The notes: a model not told the origin generated them from the letters alone. A DNA stretch of 64,000 nt from Capsulimonadaceae bacterium (GCA_031292625.1 JARLGU010000011.1:186001-250000), one strand, 5' to 3'. Shown: positions 36,622-47,114, numbered from the stretch's first letter. Numbers and translations: made by a program.

Positions 36622-37425
36622 TCACGCCCGGTCCAACAATTGCACCTGTGAGTGAACCGCGCCATCGCTTGTCACGCTAAGCAATGTCCAGCCCTCGGGC
36701 TGCTTGCCGATCGGCAGACCGAACGAGACGGGGAGCGACGTGATCAACGGGATCCCGTTCCAAACGTTGTTCAGAGGACGATGAATGTGCCCCGAAAGGA
36801 CGGCGCATATGCCGCCCCGTTGCAGCAGAGCCAGCAATCTGGCGCGCGGCGCCGGCTCCAGATTCCAGTAGTCGTCGCCAGGTTCGTCAGCGTCGAAAAG
36901 GTACGGCGGATAGTGCATCAGGAGCAATGTTGGCGCCGGAACCGGCTCGCAAAGCTGCTTTTCGAGAAATGACCACTGGGCCTGTTCAATCGGTAGCCCG
37001 CTGCCCAGCAGCGACGAATTGATCCCGATCACCCTCAAGGCGGCCGCGCGAACAACCCAGTACGACGGCCCCATAATCGCCTCGTACGCCTCAACAAACC
37101 GGTCGGCGACGGTATCCGTCTTCCCCGGTCCGTGTTTGCCGCCGACATCATGGTTTCCTGGCACCCAGTATGCAGGCGCGCTAAACTCCGCCGCCATCGC
37201 CTTGAAGCTCGCGAATTGGTCCGCGGCGCCGCTGTCGGACATATCGCCGGCCAAAAGAACCAGATCGACATTGGCGGCATTCACCGCGTCGATCGCTCGG
37301 GAAAAGCGCTCCCTAAAAATCGTCGCGTCGCCTTCCGAACCGGTCATCACGTGCGTATCGGTCACGAGCGCGACACGAACAGCGGACTTGCCGCCGCCTG
37401 TGTTCGAGAAAAAGACTGAAGTCAT
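36622..37425 (-). CDS. Calcineurin-like metallophosphoesterase
   Basis: 267 residues with the full metal set: VALVTDTHVM (DxH), LLAGDMSDSG (GDxxD), YWVPGNHDVGG (GNHD), LLMHYPPYL, and LSGHIHRPL (GHxH). It hydrolyses phosphodiesters or phosphomonoesters with a dimetal centre; the substrate is unknown. No signal peptide is obvious. It is not an SbcD: it is short, lacks the SbcD cap, and is on the opposite strand to sbcC. Confidence 0.9.
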   Translation of the reverse strand: MTSVFFSNTGGGKSAVRVALVTDTHVMTGSEGDATIFRERFSRAIDAVNAANVDLVLLAGDMSDSGAADQFASFKAMAAEFSAPAYWVPGNHDVGGKHGPGKTDTVADRFVEAYEAIMGPSYWVVRAAALRVIGINSSLLGSGLPIEQAQWSFLEKQLCEPVPAPTLLLMHYPPYLFDADEPGDDYWNLEPAPRARLLALLQRGGICAVLSGHIHRPLNNVWNGIPLITSLPVSFGLPIGKQPEGWTLLSVTSDGAVHSQVQLLDRA

Positions 37426-37732
37426 TTCTTTTAGCTAACCGCTCCTCGAAGTTCCCTGATGCCCAGCCGCCCTCAAACCAAGCCCTTGCTTCCTTGGCGA
37501 AGATAAGAGACCGCTCTATTATGAATACCACGTCTGTCGCGATTAGCAATCAGTCTTTATAAATACTGTTATTCTGACTTGCAACGGCGTGCTGGCTTCC
37601 CGGCCCTTCCGCAGCGCTTGGCTGCTTGTCGGACATCCCTTGACACAGCGGTACGGGACCGGTATGATTCAACATCAGAACGCGGTCCACGCCGCTCAGC
37701 CCTATTCAGCAGCCTACGAAAGCAGTATTTCC

Positions 37733-40700
37733 ATGCCCATTCCGATCAGCCCCGAAGCACGACGCTCACCGCATTTTCGCCGAATCGACAGCACATTCGC
37801 CAGACTGCCTGCGCAAGTCTACTCAAAGATCGGCGACCTTGAGATTGAAGCCTGGGTAACCGACGAACCCGTCCCGTATGCGCAGCGGCAGACTGGACGA
37901 CACAGTAAATTATCGGTTGGCGATCGATGGGGCGACATCTGGAAATGCGCCTGGTTTCATTTTACGGCTGCCGCGACGGAAGCGGCCGCCGGCAAGAATC
38001 TCGTTGCCCTGATCGATATCGGCGGCGAGGGACTTGTCGTGGACGCAAACGGAAATCCCTCGATCGGGATAACGACGATTTCGTCGGGATACGATTTCTC
38101 ACTTGGCAAACCCGGCAAGCGCGTCGTCCCAATCGTCTCCAACGCGAGCGGCAGCGAAGTCGTCGACTTTTGGATGGACGGCGCCTGCAACGATCTTTTT
38201 GGCCGTCTGCCAAACGGCGGCAAGATCGATGAAGCCAGGCTCGCGACCCGCTGGGACGAACTGCAAGCCCTCTGCTTCGATTTTGAGGTACTGCGCGAGC
38301 TGATTGACCACATCCCGGCCCACAGCGCGCGATGGGCGCAAACCGTCCAGGCGCTCTACGACGCCGCTGTCATCCTCGAAGGCGACCTTACCGAAGACAA
38401 AGTCGAGAAGGCGCGGGCCATACTCGCGGTCCCGCTGTCTAAGCAGGGCGGCGACGCCGCTCTTCAGATCAGCGCAATCGGCCACGCACACGTGGACCTT
38501 GCCTGGTTGTGGCCCATCCGCGAAACCATCAGAAAAGGCGCGCGAACCTTCGCTACCGCCTTGCAGCTCATGGACCGCTACCCTGATTATGTTTTTGGCG
38601 CAAGCCAACCGCAGCTCTTTTTGTGGATGAAGGAATACTACCCGCACCTTTACTCCCGCATCCAGAAGCGCGTCGCGGAAGGCCGGTTGGAATGTCAGGG
38701 AGGCATGTGGGTCGAGCCTGACGCTAATATTCCATCCGGCGAGTCGCTCGTCCGCCAGATCTTGTACGGCAAGCGCTTCTTCCGCGAGGAGTTCGGCAAG
38801 GAGATCGACAACCTCTGGCTCCCCGATGTTTTCGGCTACTCGGGAAGCATCCCGCAGATCCTGCGCAAATCCGGCATCAAATATTTCATGACGCAGAAGC
38901 TGTCCTGGTCAGAGGTCAATACGCATCCCCATCATACGTTCCACTGGGAGGGGATCGATGGATCCAGCGTGCTCGTGCACATGCCGCCGGAAGACACGTA
39001 TAACAGTCCGGCCGCGCCGCGCTCGATCGCGAAATCCGAAAACCAATACTTTGAGAAGGCCGTTTCAGATCGTTGCCTGATCGTATTCGGAATTGGCGAC
39101 GGAGGAGGCGGTCCCGGCGAGGAGCATTTGGAGCGCCTCGACCGCGAGAAGAACCTGCTGGGGCTCGCGCCCGTTACGCAGGAACCGGCCTCGGTCTTTT
39201 TCGCGAAGCTAGATCAACCAGACAACCGCTATCCGACATGGGCTGGCGAACTCTATCTCGAAAAGCACCAGGGGACGCTGACCAGCCAGGCGAGAAATAA
39301 GCGCTACAACCGCAAAATGGAGATCGCGCTGCACAACCTCGAATATGCGGCTGCTCAGGCCGCCCGCGTCACCGGCAAACCGTATCCCGCCGGAGAAATC
39401 GACGAAATATGGCGCGAGGTGCTGCTCTACCAGTTCCACGATATACTGCCCGGCTCATCGATCACCCGCGTTTATGACGAATCGCGCGCCCGCTACGAAG
39501 AGCTCCTCGGTCAGGTCGAGCACATGACGGCCGACGCTGAGCGCGAGTGGCTTGGCGTACCGGCCGGCGAGAACGTCCTTGCCGCAGTCAATACGCTCGC
39601 ATGGGAACGCACTGCGTGGGTAAGCGCCGCCGGGAAGTGGGTCCTCGCGACCGTTCCTCCGCTGGCGGCGTCCGCAATCGTGGTCGAACCTGACGCCCTG
39701 GTCAGTCCATCAGCAACGTCTCGGCGGATCGAGAACGAACTCTTGCGACTCGAATTCACCGAGGCCGGCAACTTGTTCTCGATCTACGACAAGGAAAACC
39801 GCCGCGAGATCCTGCGTGCGAACGAGTTCGGAAATGCGTTCACCGTCTACCACGATCACGGCGATGCCTGGGACTTCGCGGCCGACTACGAATCCGTGGT
39901 TGCGGGAACTTTCATCTGCCAGTCCAGCGAGGCATTCGTCGACGGCCCGAGAGCGGGCGTCGTGCACGTCCGCCGCTTCGGCGACTCGACGATGACCCAG
40001 ACCATCCGCCTGACCAGCGGCAGCCGCAGGGTGGATTTCGAGACGCATGTCGATTGGCGCGAGGCAGACAAGATGCTGCGCGTGCGGTTCCCGGTGGCGG
40101 TCGCCGCGAACGAGGCCCTCTGCGAGATCCAATTCGGACACATTGCACGCCCCACCCACCCTAACACTTCATGGGACGAGGCAAAGTTTGAGGTTTGCGG
40201 GCAGAAGTGGGTTGATCTTTCGGAGCAGGATTACGGCGTCGCCCTGCTCAACGACTGCAAATACGGCCACCGCACGCTCGGCGGCAATCTCGACCTGAAT
40301 CTCCTGCGCGCAACGGGAGCCCCGGATCCGATCGCGGATCGCGCCGAGCACGCTTTCACGTACTCAATCCTGCCGCACAGCGGCAACCTGGCGAATGGCG
40401 GGGTCATCCGCGAGGCGTACCAGCTCAACAACCCGTTGCGCATCGTCCCGGCGGCCGCCGGCTCGCGCGAACTCGGCGTGTCACTCGCCTCGGTCGACGC
40501 GGACAATATCATCATAGAGACCGTCAAGCGCTCCGAGGATGGCGACGCCATCGTGCTTCGCCTCTACGAAGCGCACGGCGCATCGGCGCGGACGACGCTT
40601 TCGCTCGGCTTCGACGTCCACAAGGCCGCTATCGTCGACCTGATGGAGCTGAACGACCAACCTCTCGCAGTAACCGATAACTCGGTTGCGCTCAGCCTGC

Positions 40701-40741
40701 ACCCGTTCGAGATCGTCACGGTGAAAGTCTGGGCGCGCTAA
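37733..40741 (+). CDS. Alpha-mannosidase (GH38)
   Basis: A 1002-residue enzyme with GH38 hallmarks: SAIGHAHVDLAWLWPIRET (zinc His and Asp), ASQPQLFLWMKEYYP, GGMWVEPDANIPSGESLVRQ, and LWLPDVFGYSGSIPQIL where the Asp is the nucleophile. A C-terminal beta-sandwich follows (RIENELLRLEFTEAGNLFSIYDK). It removes alpha-linked mannose from glycans. No signal peptide is seen, suggesting cytosolic use of imported sugars. ATG 37733 is preferred as the conserved region begins there; ATG 37664 or GTG 37589 would add 23 or 48 residues. Confidence 0.92.
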   Translation: MPIPISPEARRSPHFRRIDSTFARLPAQVYSKIGDLEIEAWVTDEPVPYAQRQTGRHSKLSVGDRWGDIWKCAWFHFTAAATEAAAGKNLVALIDIGGEGLVVDANGNPSIGITTISSGYDFSLGKPGKRVVPIVSNASGSEVVDFWMDGACNDLFGRLPNGGKIDEARLATRWDELQALCFDFEVLRELIDHIPAHSARWAQTVQALYDAAVILEGDLTEDKVEKARAILAVPLSKQGGDAALQISAIGHAHVDLAWLWPIRETIRKGARTFATALQLMDRYPDYVFGASQPQLFLWMKEYYPHLYSRIQKRVAEGRLECQGGMWVEPDANIPSGESLVRQILYGKRFFREEFGKEIDNLWLPDVFGYSGSIPQILRKSGIKYFMTQKLSWSEVNTHPHHTFHWEGIDGSSVLVHMPPEDTYNSPAAPRSIAKSENQYFEKAVSDRCLIVFGIGDGGGGPGEEHLERLDREKNLLGLAPVTQEPASVFFAKLDQPDNRYPTWAGELYLEKHQGTLTSQARNKRYNRKMEIALHNLEYAAAQAARVTGKPYPAGEIDEIWREVLLYQFHDILPGSSITRVYDESRARYEELLGQVEHMTADAEREWLGVPAGENVLAAVNTLAWERTAWVSAAGKWVLATVPPLAASAIVVEPDALVSPSATSRRIENELLRLEFTEAGNLFSIYDKENRREILRANEFGNAFTVYHDHGDAWDFAADYESVVAGTFICQSSEAFVDGPRAGVVHVRRFGDSTMTQTIRLTSGSRRVDFETHVDWREADKMLRVRFPVAVAANEALCEIQFGHIARPTHPNTSWDEAKFEVCGQKWVDLSEQDYGVALLNDCKYGHRTLGGNLDLNLLRATGAPDPIADRAEHAFTYSILPHSGNLANGGVIREAYQLNNPLRIVPAAAGSRELGVSLASVDADNIIIETVKRSEDGDAIVLRLYEAHGASARTTLSLGFDVHKAAIVDLMELNDQPLAVTDNSVALSLHPFEIVTVKVWAR

Positions 40742-40747
40742 GAAACT

Positions 40748-40779
40748 GGCAGAGGGAGCCTTTCCCGGCTCCCTCTGCC
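40748..40779. terminator. Strong hairpin after the alpha-mannosidase gene
   Basis: A perfect 13-bp stem (GGCAGAGGGAGCC with its complement) closes the loop TTTCCC 6 bp after the stop codon. No T-tract follows. Confidence 0.6.
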
Positions 40780-40925
40780 GGTAACGCTCGTCACGATCGT
40801 CCTGTCGAGTTCCGCATCGAACCCGCTCGGAAGCTGGTCGCCACTCAAGGGACGCGCCCGGACAGAGCGGTCTTCTCCTCTCCGCCCCCCGCCCCTCGCC
40901 CACCCAGGTATAATGAACGCACAAA

Positions 40926-43511
40926 ATGATTCCCCTCACCCTCCAACTCAAGAATTTCATGTCGTACGGCGAGGAGCCGGTCGAGATCGATTTCACGGGG
41001 ATGCACACGGTCTGCCTGTCCGGCGAGAACGGGCACGGCAAGAGCGCGGTGCTCGATGCGATCACCTGGGCTCTCTGGGGCGAGACGCGGCTTGGCAAGC
41101 AGAACCATGAGCAGCTTATCCGGCTGGGCGCGGATGAGATGTCGGTCGATTTTACGTTCGAGGTTGGCGGCGAACCGTATCGGGTCCGTCGCCAACGCAG
41201 CAAGCGCACGAACGGCCAAAATTGGGAACTCATGCAACGGGACGGCGGCGGAAATTGGCGATCGCGAACGGGAACTTCCTCCACCGAAACCGCGCGGGCG
41301 ATCCAAAACCTGCTGCGCATGTCCTACGATACATTTCTCAACTCCGCCTACCTTCGCCAGGGCCGCGCCGACGAGTTCGTCCGCCAACCCGCCGGCAAAC
41401 GCAAGGAGATCCTCTGCGAGATTCTGGACCTCTCGCGCTACGACGAATTGGAAGCCGCCGCCCGCCTCAAGACGCGAGCAGCAGGAGACGCCGCGCTGGA
41501 CGCCGAACGCCGTGTCAACCTTGCAACCGCAACGCTGGCGGAGGAACCCGCGCTCAAGGAGCACCTCAGCATTTGCGTCACCGCAATCGCGGACGCAACG
41601 GCTGCGTCGGAACAGCTGAACACGCAATGGGAGACGGCGCGAGAGAAGCATCATGAAATTCGGTCGCGCCAGCAACGCGGCAAGCAGATCGATGCCGAGA
41701 TCTCGCGCATCGACGCCGATGAAAAACAGATGCGTTCCGAAGAGGCATCCGAACGCGCACGGGAAAAGGCGCTCGTCGACTTGCTCGCGCAACGCGACGC
41801 CATCCTTGCCGAATACGCGGCTTTGCGTCAGGCCCGCTCCCGTCTCGAAGCGTTAACCGCCGACGCGTCCAAGCTCAGCGCCCTGGAACGTGACCGTTTG
41901 AGCGGCCAGCATGAGATCGACACAGAGCGCCAGTCGCTCACAAGCATGGTCGATCAGGCGCGCCGCGAGGGAGCCGATGTCGCATCGCGGATCGACCGGC
42001 TAGCAAAAACAAACGCCGAACTCGCAAAGATGCTCCCGCGTCTGGAGGTCCTTGCCGCGGCGGAAACGCGACGGAAGGCGTTGCTGGAAAAGGATATCCC
42101 AGAGGCGCGCGACACATTCTCCGAGATCAAGCACAAGCGCGCCGTCATCGACGGCAAGATCTCCGAAGCCGTCCAGCGACGCGAAAACCTGGAGCGCCAG
42201 CAGGAGGTCTGCTCAGTCTGCGGCAGTCCGCTTCCGCCGGAAAAGATTGCGGGGCTGTCCGCCGAATGCGCCGAAACCATCAGCGCGTTAGAGATCGAAA
42301 GGAACTCTGAAACCAAGCGGCTTCAAGAGTGCAAGAGCCGCCTCGACCACCTCAAAGCGGATCTCGATGCGCTCGACAAAGGCAGCGCGGAATACGACCG
42401 CCTTGGCAAGGATGCCGCGGCCGCCGAACGCGCAGTCGCGGAGCTCCCCGCCCTTCAGGCCCGAGCGATGGAGATCGAAGAGCGGCGGAAGAAAGTCGCC
42501 GCGCGGCTCGACGCCCAGCAGTTCGCATCCGCAGCGCGCGCGAAACTGGCGGAGATCGCTCCGCAAATCGCCGCGCTTGGAGATGTCGCCGCAAAGCTCG
42601 ACGCCTGCCGCGCGGAAGTCCGGCGGCTTGAGCCCGCGGAGAAGCGGCGCAACGATATCGAGCACGCGCAGACGACGATCGTCGAGGTCCGAGAGCGAAT
42701 TGCCGCACATCATGCCCGCCTCGCCGAAATCGATGCCCGCCGGACGACGCTGGCGGCGGAACGGACAACGCTGGGAAGCGTCGACGCCGAGATCGAGGCA
42801 ATCGAAAAGCTGGCGGATGAGCTAAAGACCCGGCGGCAGAGCGTAACGGCTGAAATTCAGTCGCGGCTGCAAGAACGCGGGCGCCTCGAAGAAGGATTGC
42901 AGCGCTGCGATCGGGCGCGAGTCGAGAAGGCGGCATTCGAGAAAGAACGCACTGAGGCGCGCCGGCTAGAGGAGATGTACAAGCAGCTCGCCGGAGCGTT
43001 CGGCAAGCAAGGCGTCCAGGCGCTGATCATCGAAAACGCGGTTCCCGAGCTGGAAGACGACGCCAACGCAATCCTCGAACGGCTCACAGACGGCGACATG
43101 CGGATTAAGATCGAGACGCGCAAGGAAGCAAAATCGAAGGGGGGCGGCGATATCGAAACCCTTGAGATCCTGATCAGCGACAATCTCGGAACCCGCCCGC
43201 TCGAACTCTATTCCGGGGGCGAAGCGTTCCGCGTCTCTTTCGCACTGCGTATCGCGCTCTCGAACCTGCTCGCACGGCGGGCTGGCGCGCGCTTGCAGAC
43301 ACTCATTATCGACGAAGGCTTCGGCACACAGGATGCCAAAGGACGGGAAAAGCTGGTCGATGCGATCCATGTAATCAAGGACGATTTCGAGCGGATCATC
43401 GTCATCACTCATATCGACGAGCTTAAAGAAGCGTTTCCATCCCGTATCGACGTTTTCAAGACGCCGCTCGGGTCACAAATTGCCGTCACGCATGGCGGTA
43501 TGATCGGGTAA
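40926..43511 (+). CDS. sbcC: SMC-family nuclease subunit SbcC
   Basis: An 861-residue Rad50/SbcC protein: Walker A GENGHGKSAVLDA (33-45), a Q-loop region SAYLRQGRADEF, long coiled coils on both sides of the zinc hook CSVCGSPLPPEK (near 430), the signature LYSGGEAFRVSFALRIALS (near 760) and Walker B TLIIDEGFGTQD (near 790). With SbcD it forms a nuclease that opens hairpins and processes protein-blocked ends. No sbcD is present in the window. It starts at ATG 40926 and ends 9 bp before obgE. Confidence 0.94.
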   Translation: MIPLTLQLKNFMSYGEEPVEIDFTGMHTVCLSGENGHGKSAVLDAITWALWGETRLGKQNHEQLIRLGADEMSVDFTFEVGGEPYRVRRQRSKRTNGQNWELMQRDGGGNWRSRTGTSSTETARAIQNLLRMSYDTFLNSAYLRQGRADEFVRQPAGKRKEILCEILDLSRYDELEAAARLKTRAAGDAALDAERRVNLATATLAEEPALKEHLSICVTAIADATAASEQLNTQWETAREKHHEIRSRQQRGKQIDAEISRIDADEKQMRSEEASERAREKALVDLLAQRDAILAEYAALRQARSRLEALTADASKLSALERDRLSGQHEIDTERQSLTSMVDQARREGADVASRIDRLAKTNAELAKMLPRLEVLAAAETRRKALLEKDIPEARDTFSEIKHKRAVIDGKISEAVQRRENLERQQEVCSVCGSPLPPEKIAGLSAECAETISALEIERNSETKRLQECKSRLDHLKADLDALDKGSAEYDRLGKDAAAAERAVAELPALQARAMEIEERRKKVAARLDAQQFASAARAKLAEIAPQIAALGDVAAKLDACRAEVRRLEPAEKRRNDIEHAQTTIVEVRERIAAHHARLAEIDARRTTLAAERTTLGSVDAEIEAIEKLADELKTRRQSVTAEIQSRLQERGRLEEGLQRCDRARVEKAAFEKERTEARRLEEMYKQLAGAFGKQGVQALIIENAVPELEDDANAILERLTDGDMRIKIETRKEAKSKGGGDIETLEILISDNLGTRPLELYSGGEAFRVSFALRIALSNLLARRAGARLQTLIIDEGFGTQDAKGREKLVDAIHVIKDDFERIIVITHIDELKEAFPSRIDVFKTPLGSQIAVTHGGMIG

Positions 43512-43520
43512 ACAAACAAC

Positions 43521-44855
43521 ATGATTTTCGTAGATGAAGTAACCGTAGACGTCAAAGCCGGAGACGGCGGCAACGGCGCGGTCTCATTCCGCAAGGAAAA
43601 GTTCGTGCCCCGCGGCGGACCATCGGGCGGCGACGGCGGCCGGGGCGGCGACGTCATCCTTGAAGGCGACTCGAACCTATCCACCCTTCTCGATTTCAAA
43701 TACCAGCGCAAGTATGGGGCGAAACGAGGCGGCGACGGCGCAACCAAGGACATGATCGGACGCGATGCGCTCGATCTGGTACTAAAGGTCCCGATCGGCA
43801 CGATCGCGACCGATGTCGAAACGGGCCGCGTCCTGGCCGACATCACGAAGCACGCTCAGCGCATCGTCATCGCGCACGGCGGACGCGGCGGGCGCGGCAA
43901 TGCCCACTTCGCCACGTCAACGCATCAGGCGCCAAAATACGCCGAAAACGGTGAACCCAGCCTGGAGATCCGCGTCAAGCTCGAGCTCAAGCTGCTGGCC
44001 GATGTCGGCCTGATCGGCTTCCCGAATGTCGGGAAGTCCAGTCTGATCGCCTCGGTTTCCGCCGCCCGGCCAAAGATCGCCGACTACCCGTTCACGACGC
44101 TTATTCCGAACCTCGGCGTCGTTCGCGTCGACAACGATCCCGAGAATACGTTCGTCATGGCCGACATCCCCGGGATCATCGAGGGCGCGAGCGAAGGGGC
44201 GGGCCTGGGTCACCAGTTCCTGCGCCATGTCGAGCGCACCCGCGTTCTCGTCCATATCCTGGATGTCAGCGAGGCAAACCCGCGCAACTGGCGAGAGGAC
44301 TACGAGATCCTCATTCGGGAACTCGCTGCGTACTCGAAGCTGCTCGCGGCCCTTCCGCAGGTCGTCGCGCTCAACAAAATCGACATCGCGGACGAAGATA
44401 TCGTCGCCGAAGCCAAAGAGCACCTTGAATCGCTCGGCTTAACGGTGTTCCCGATATCCGCGGCGACCGGCGGCGGAACACACCCGCTGCTCTATCACCT
44501 GGTAAACATGCTCCGGCAGATCCCGCGCGCGCCGCTTGAGCAGGATGATGACGACGATGTGATGCGGATTACCGTGGAAACGCATGGAACCATCCGGAGA
44601 GACCGCAGCCTGCGCCGTCAGTTCACCGTCGAGCGCGACGAGGAAACTGGCGACTTTATCGTGCGCGGCCCTGGCATCGAGCGTCTGGTATCGATGACAC
44701 AACTGGACAACGAGCACGCCCTCACGCGCCTGCAGCGGATAATGGAGAAATCCGGGATTATCCGAAAACTCAGGGAAACTGGCGCGGTAGAAGGATCGAC
44801 GGTCCGAATTGGCGTATTTGAGTTCGACTTCATTGACGAAGACGCGGACGAATGA
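43521..44855 (+). CDS. obgE: Ribosome-assembly GTPase ObgE/CgtA
   Basis: 444 residues with all three Obg domains: the glycine-rich N-terminal domain (KAGDGGNGAVSFRKEKFVPRGG and GGRGGRGNAHF), the GTPase core (GFPNVGKSSLIA at about 166, DIPGIIEGAS, NKIDIAD, ISAATGGG) and the C-terminal OCT domain (to EFDFIDEDADE). It acts late in 50S assembly and in the stringent response. It directly follows sbcC and precedes proB, the latter a common neighbour in bacteria. Confidence 0.97.
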   Translation: MIFVDEVTVDVKAGDGGNGAVSFRKEKFVPRGGPSGGDGGRGGDVILEGDSNLSTLLDFKYQRKYGAKRGGDGATKDMIGRDALDLVLKVPIGTIATDVETGRVLADITKHAQRIVIAHGGRGGRGNAHFATSTHQAPKYAENGEPSLEIRVKLELKLLADVGLIGFPNVGKSSLIASVSAARPKIADYPFTTLIPNLGVVRVDNDPENTFVMADIPGIIEGASEGAGLGHQFLRHVERTRVLVHILDVSEANPRNWREDYEILIRELAAYSKLLAALPQVVALNKIDIADEDIVAEAKEHLESLGLTVFPISAATGGGTHPLLYHLVNMLRQIPRAPLEQDDDDDVMRITVETHGTIRRDRSLRRQFTVERDEETGDFIVRGPGIERLVSMTQLDNEHALTRLQRIMEKSGIIRKLRETGAVEGSTVRIGVFEFDFIDEDADE

Positions 44856-44901
44856 TCGGCGTCCCTCGAGCGAGGGAGCACTACAGCATGGCGACACTAT
44901 C

Positions 44902-46011
44902 GTGAAACGTATCGTAATTAAAATCGGTTCCAGCACAATCACGCGCGGGAGCGGACCGCCCGATTCGTCCTACATCGCGGAACTTGGCGCGCAAGTCGCG
45001 GCACAGGTTCGCCTGGGACGGGCGGTCGTAATCGTGACATCCGGCGCGATCGCGGCGGGCATGGACAAGCTGGGGCTCGCCGGCCGGCCGCGGACGATTC
45101 CGCAAAAGCAGGCGGCGGCGGCCGTGGGACAAGGGCTCCTCATGCACGAATACGCCCACGCATTCGGGGCGCATGGTCTTGCAGTGGCCCAGGTCCTGTT
45201 AACCCGCGAGGACCTGCAGGACCGGGGACGATATGTAAATGCGTCCAACACCCTGAACGCCTTGCTGCGCCTCGGCGCCATCCCGATTATTAACGAAAAC
45301 GATACCATCGCGGTGGAGGAAATCAAGTTCGGCGACAACGATACGCTCGCAGCGCTCGTCGGGACGCTCGCCGACGCCGATGCCGTGCTGCTGCTGTCCG
45401 ACGTCGATGGCCTCTACACGGCAAACCCCGCGCAGGATCCCGACGCCCGCCTGATCCCGGTAGTCGACCGCATCGACCGCGGCATTGAACGGCTGGCGGG
45501 AGGTGCGGGCTCTTCCGTGGGTACAGGCGGCATGCGGACGAAGCTGCAAGCCGCCAAGATCTGCGCAAGTTCGGGGATCGCGCTGATTATTGCAAACGGC
45601 TCCCGGCCGAATGTCGTAACCGACGCTCTCGCGGGCAAGTGCGGCACGTGGTTCACGGCGGCGGTCGACCATCCGCTGCGCTCGCGCAAACGCTGGATCG
45701 CGTTCGGCGGCGCGCCCAAAGGCCACCTTGTGGTCAACGAAGGGGCTCGCGCGCAACTTGTTCGCGGGGGGAAGAGCCTGCTCGCGGCCGGCATCGTCGC
45801 CGTGGAAGGCGAGTTTGCCTGCGGAGACCTGGTCGATGTCGCGAGCGTCGATGGCGCGGCGTTCGCCCAGGGTCTGGTCAGCTACGACAGCGCCTCGATC
45901 GCTCGTATCCAGGGCCGCCGTTCCAGCGAGATCGCGCGCATACTCGGCGAGAAAACGGCCGACGAAGTGGTCCACCGCGACAATCTCGTCCTCTTGCGCC
46001 CGGCCGGATAA
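44902..46011 (+). CDS. proB: Glutamate 5-kinase
   Basis: 369 residues: an amino-acid kinase domain (KRIVIKIGSSTITRG, VTSGAIAAGMDKLG, ASNTLNALLRLGAIPIINEND, FGDNDTLAALVGTLADADAVLLLSDVDGLY, GTGGMRTKLQAAKIC) and a C-terminal PUA domain (GARAQLVRGGKSLLAAGIVAVEG). First step of proline synthesis from glutamate, feedback-inhibited by proline in the family. GTG 44902 gives the normal length; the upstream in-frame start at 44809 would overlap obgE. No proA follows. Confidence 0.95.
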   Translation: MKRIVIKIGSSTITRGSGPPDSSYIAELGAQVAAQVRLGRAVVIVTSGAIAAGMDKLGLAGRPRTIPQKQAAAAVGQGLLMHEYAHAFGAHGLAVAQVLLTREDLQDRGRYVNASNTLNALLRLGAIPIINENDTIAVEEIKFGDNDTLAALVGTLADADAVLLLSDVDGLYTANPAQDPDARLIPVVDRIDRGIERLAGGAGSSVGTGGMRTKLQAAKICASSGIALIIANGSRPNVVTDALAGKCGTWFTAAVDHPLRSRKRWIAFGGAPKGHLVVNEGARAQLVRGGKSLLAAGIVAVEGEFACGDLVDVASVDGAAFAQGLVSYDSASIARIQGRRSSEIARILGEKTADEVVHRDNLVLLRPAG

Positions 46012-46176
46012 ACGAACCCCTTTTAGCATATTCACCGCCACGCGAATTGGCAAATTCCGGCCAAGGAAGCGGTGCAATGCGCAAACGTTTTCATACGAAA
46101 CATCGCTCCTCAATCCCCTGATTTCTTATGTATTTATAAGCTAAAACCAAAAAAATCGACACTATATATTTATCAG

Positions 46177-46205
46177 TTGACAGCGCTTATATCCATTGTT
46201 ATAAT
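46177..46205 (+). promoter_or_regulatory. Consensus sigma-70 promoter of the third prepilin-like gene
   Basis: TTGACA and TATAAT, both perfect, with a 17-bp spacer. It lies 27 bp before the start codon, so the leader is short. The surrounding 60 bp are AT-rich. Confidence 0.9.
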
Positions 46206-46232
46206 GGTTTCAAACAGGGGGAGGACGACGAT

Positions 46233-47114
46233 ATGAAATCGAGGACATTTGGTTTTACTCTTATCGAATTGCTCGTTGTTATAGCGATTATTGCAATACT
46301 AGCCGCCATTCTGTTCCCGGTATTCGCGACCGCCCGCGAAAAGGCGCGCCAATCGGCCTGCTCCAGCAATTTCAAGCAGATGGGACTTGCGATGGTGCAA
46401 TATACGCAAGACTACGACGAATGTCCGCCGAACGGCGTCACCAACACCAATTGCGCCGGAGGCTGGGCTGGACAGATCTACCCGTACCTCAAGTCCAGGG
46501 CCGTCTACGTCTGCCCTGACGACCAGACTCCCGGGGCGAGTTGTTCCTACGCCTACAACCGCAATATTCAGAACTACAACGCGACGGGCCACACTTACGG
46601 CATGAACAGCTGGCCGTCGTACACCCTCGCAAAATACGCCAACGTATCGAAGACCGTCCTCCTGGCTGAAATAACCGGCAGCGCCGGATACGATGTTTCG
46701 GTGGACACCGCGTGCACCGGCGCTCTCCCCGCGCAATGCAGCTTTTCGCCCGACGGAATGGGCGGCGCAGGGTCCGACTTCGATCCCTATGTCGCCAACA
46801 ACAACCTCGCGACCAACAAGGCGTGCAGCCAGCAGAGCATCGGATGCGCGGCAAACTTCACGCTTAAATATGTCACGGGGTATCCATCCGTTGTCAGCGG
46901 AAATTACGCGCAGCTCTTCACGGGACCGACCGGCATCCACTCGGGCGGAGCAAACTACCTGATGGCGGACGGCCACGTCAAGTGGTTCAACGCCGGATCA
47001 GTTTCGGCGGGCAGCAATAACACGGGAGCGTCGAGTTCGTGCGGCAGCGGGACAACCGCGGCGGCAACCGGATGCACGCAAGCCGGCGCGGCGGCGACGT
47101 GGAGCTTATTTTAG
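46233..47114 (+). CDS. Type IV prepilin-like protein with H-X9-DG motif (copy 3)
   Basis: 293 residues: a very short leader MKSRTFG, then [18 protein letters not shown], and [41 protein letters not shown]. The C-terminal [17 protein letters not shown] matches His-X9-Asp-Gly. It is closest to copy 4, which follows after 437 bp; both share the [18 protein letters not shown] and SAGSNNTG segments. It has its own near-perfect promoter. Probably a strongly expressed surface filament or pseudopilus protein. Confidence 0.92.
   Translation: MKSRTFGFTLIELLVVIAIIAILAAILFPVFATAREKARQSACSSNFKQMGLAMVQYTQDYDECPPNGVTNTNCAGGWAGQIYPYLKSRAVYVCPDDQTPGASCSYAYNRNIQNYNATGHTYGMNSWPSYTLAKYANVSKTVLLAEITGSAGYDVSVDTACTGALPAQCSFSPDGMGGAGSDFDPYVANNNLATNKACSQQSIGCAANFTLKYVTGYPSVVSGNYAQLFTGPTGIHSGGANYLMADGHVKWFNAGSVSAGSNNTGASSSCGSGTTAAATGCTQAGAAATWSLF

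Noticed and set aside
36622-37425. Metallophosphoesterase as SbcD partner of SbcC
   Set aside because: It is on the opposite strand, 3.5 kb away with a mannosidase between, is short, and lacks the SbcD capping domain.
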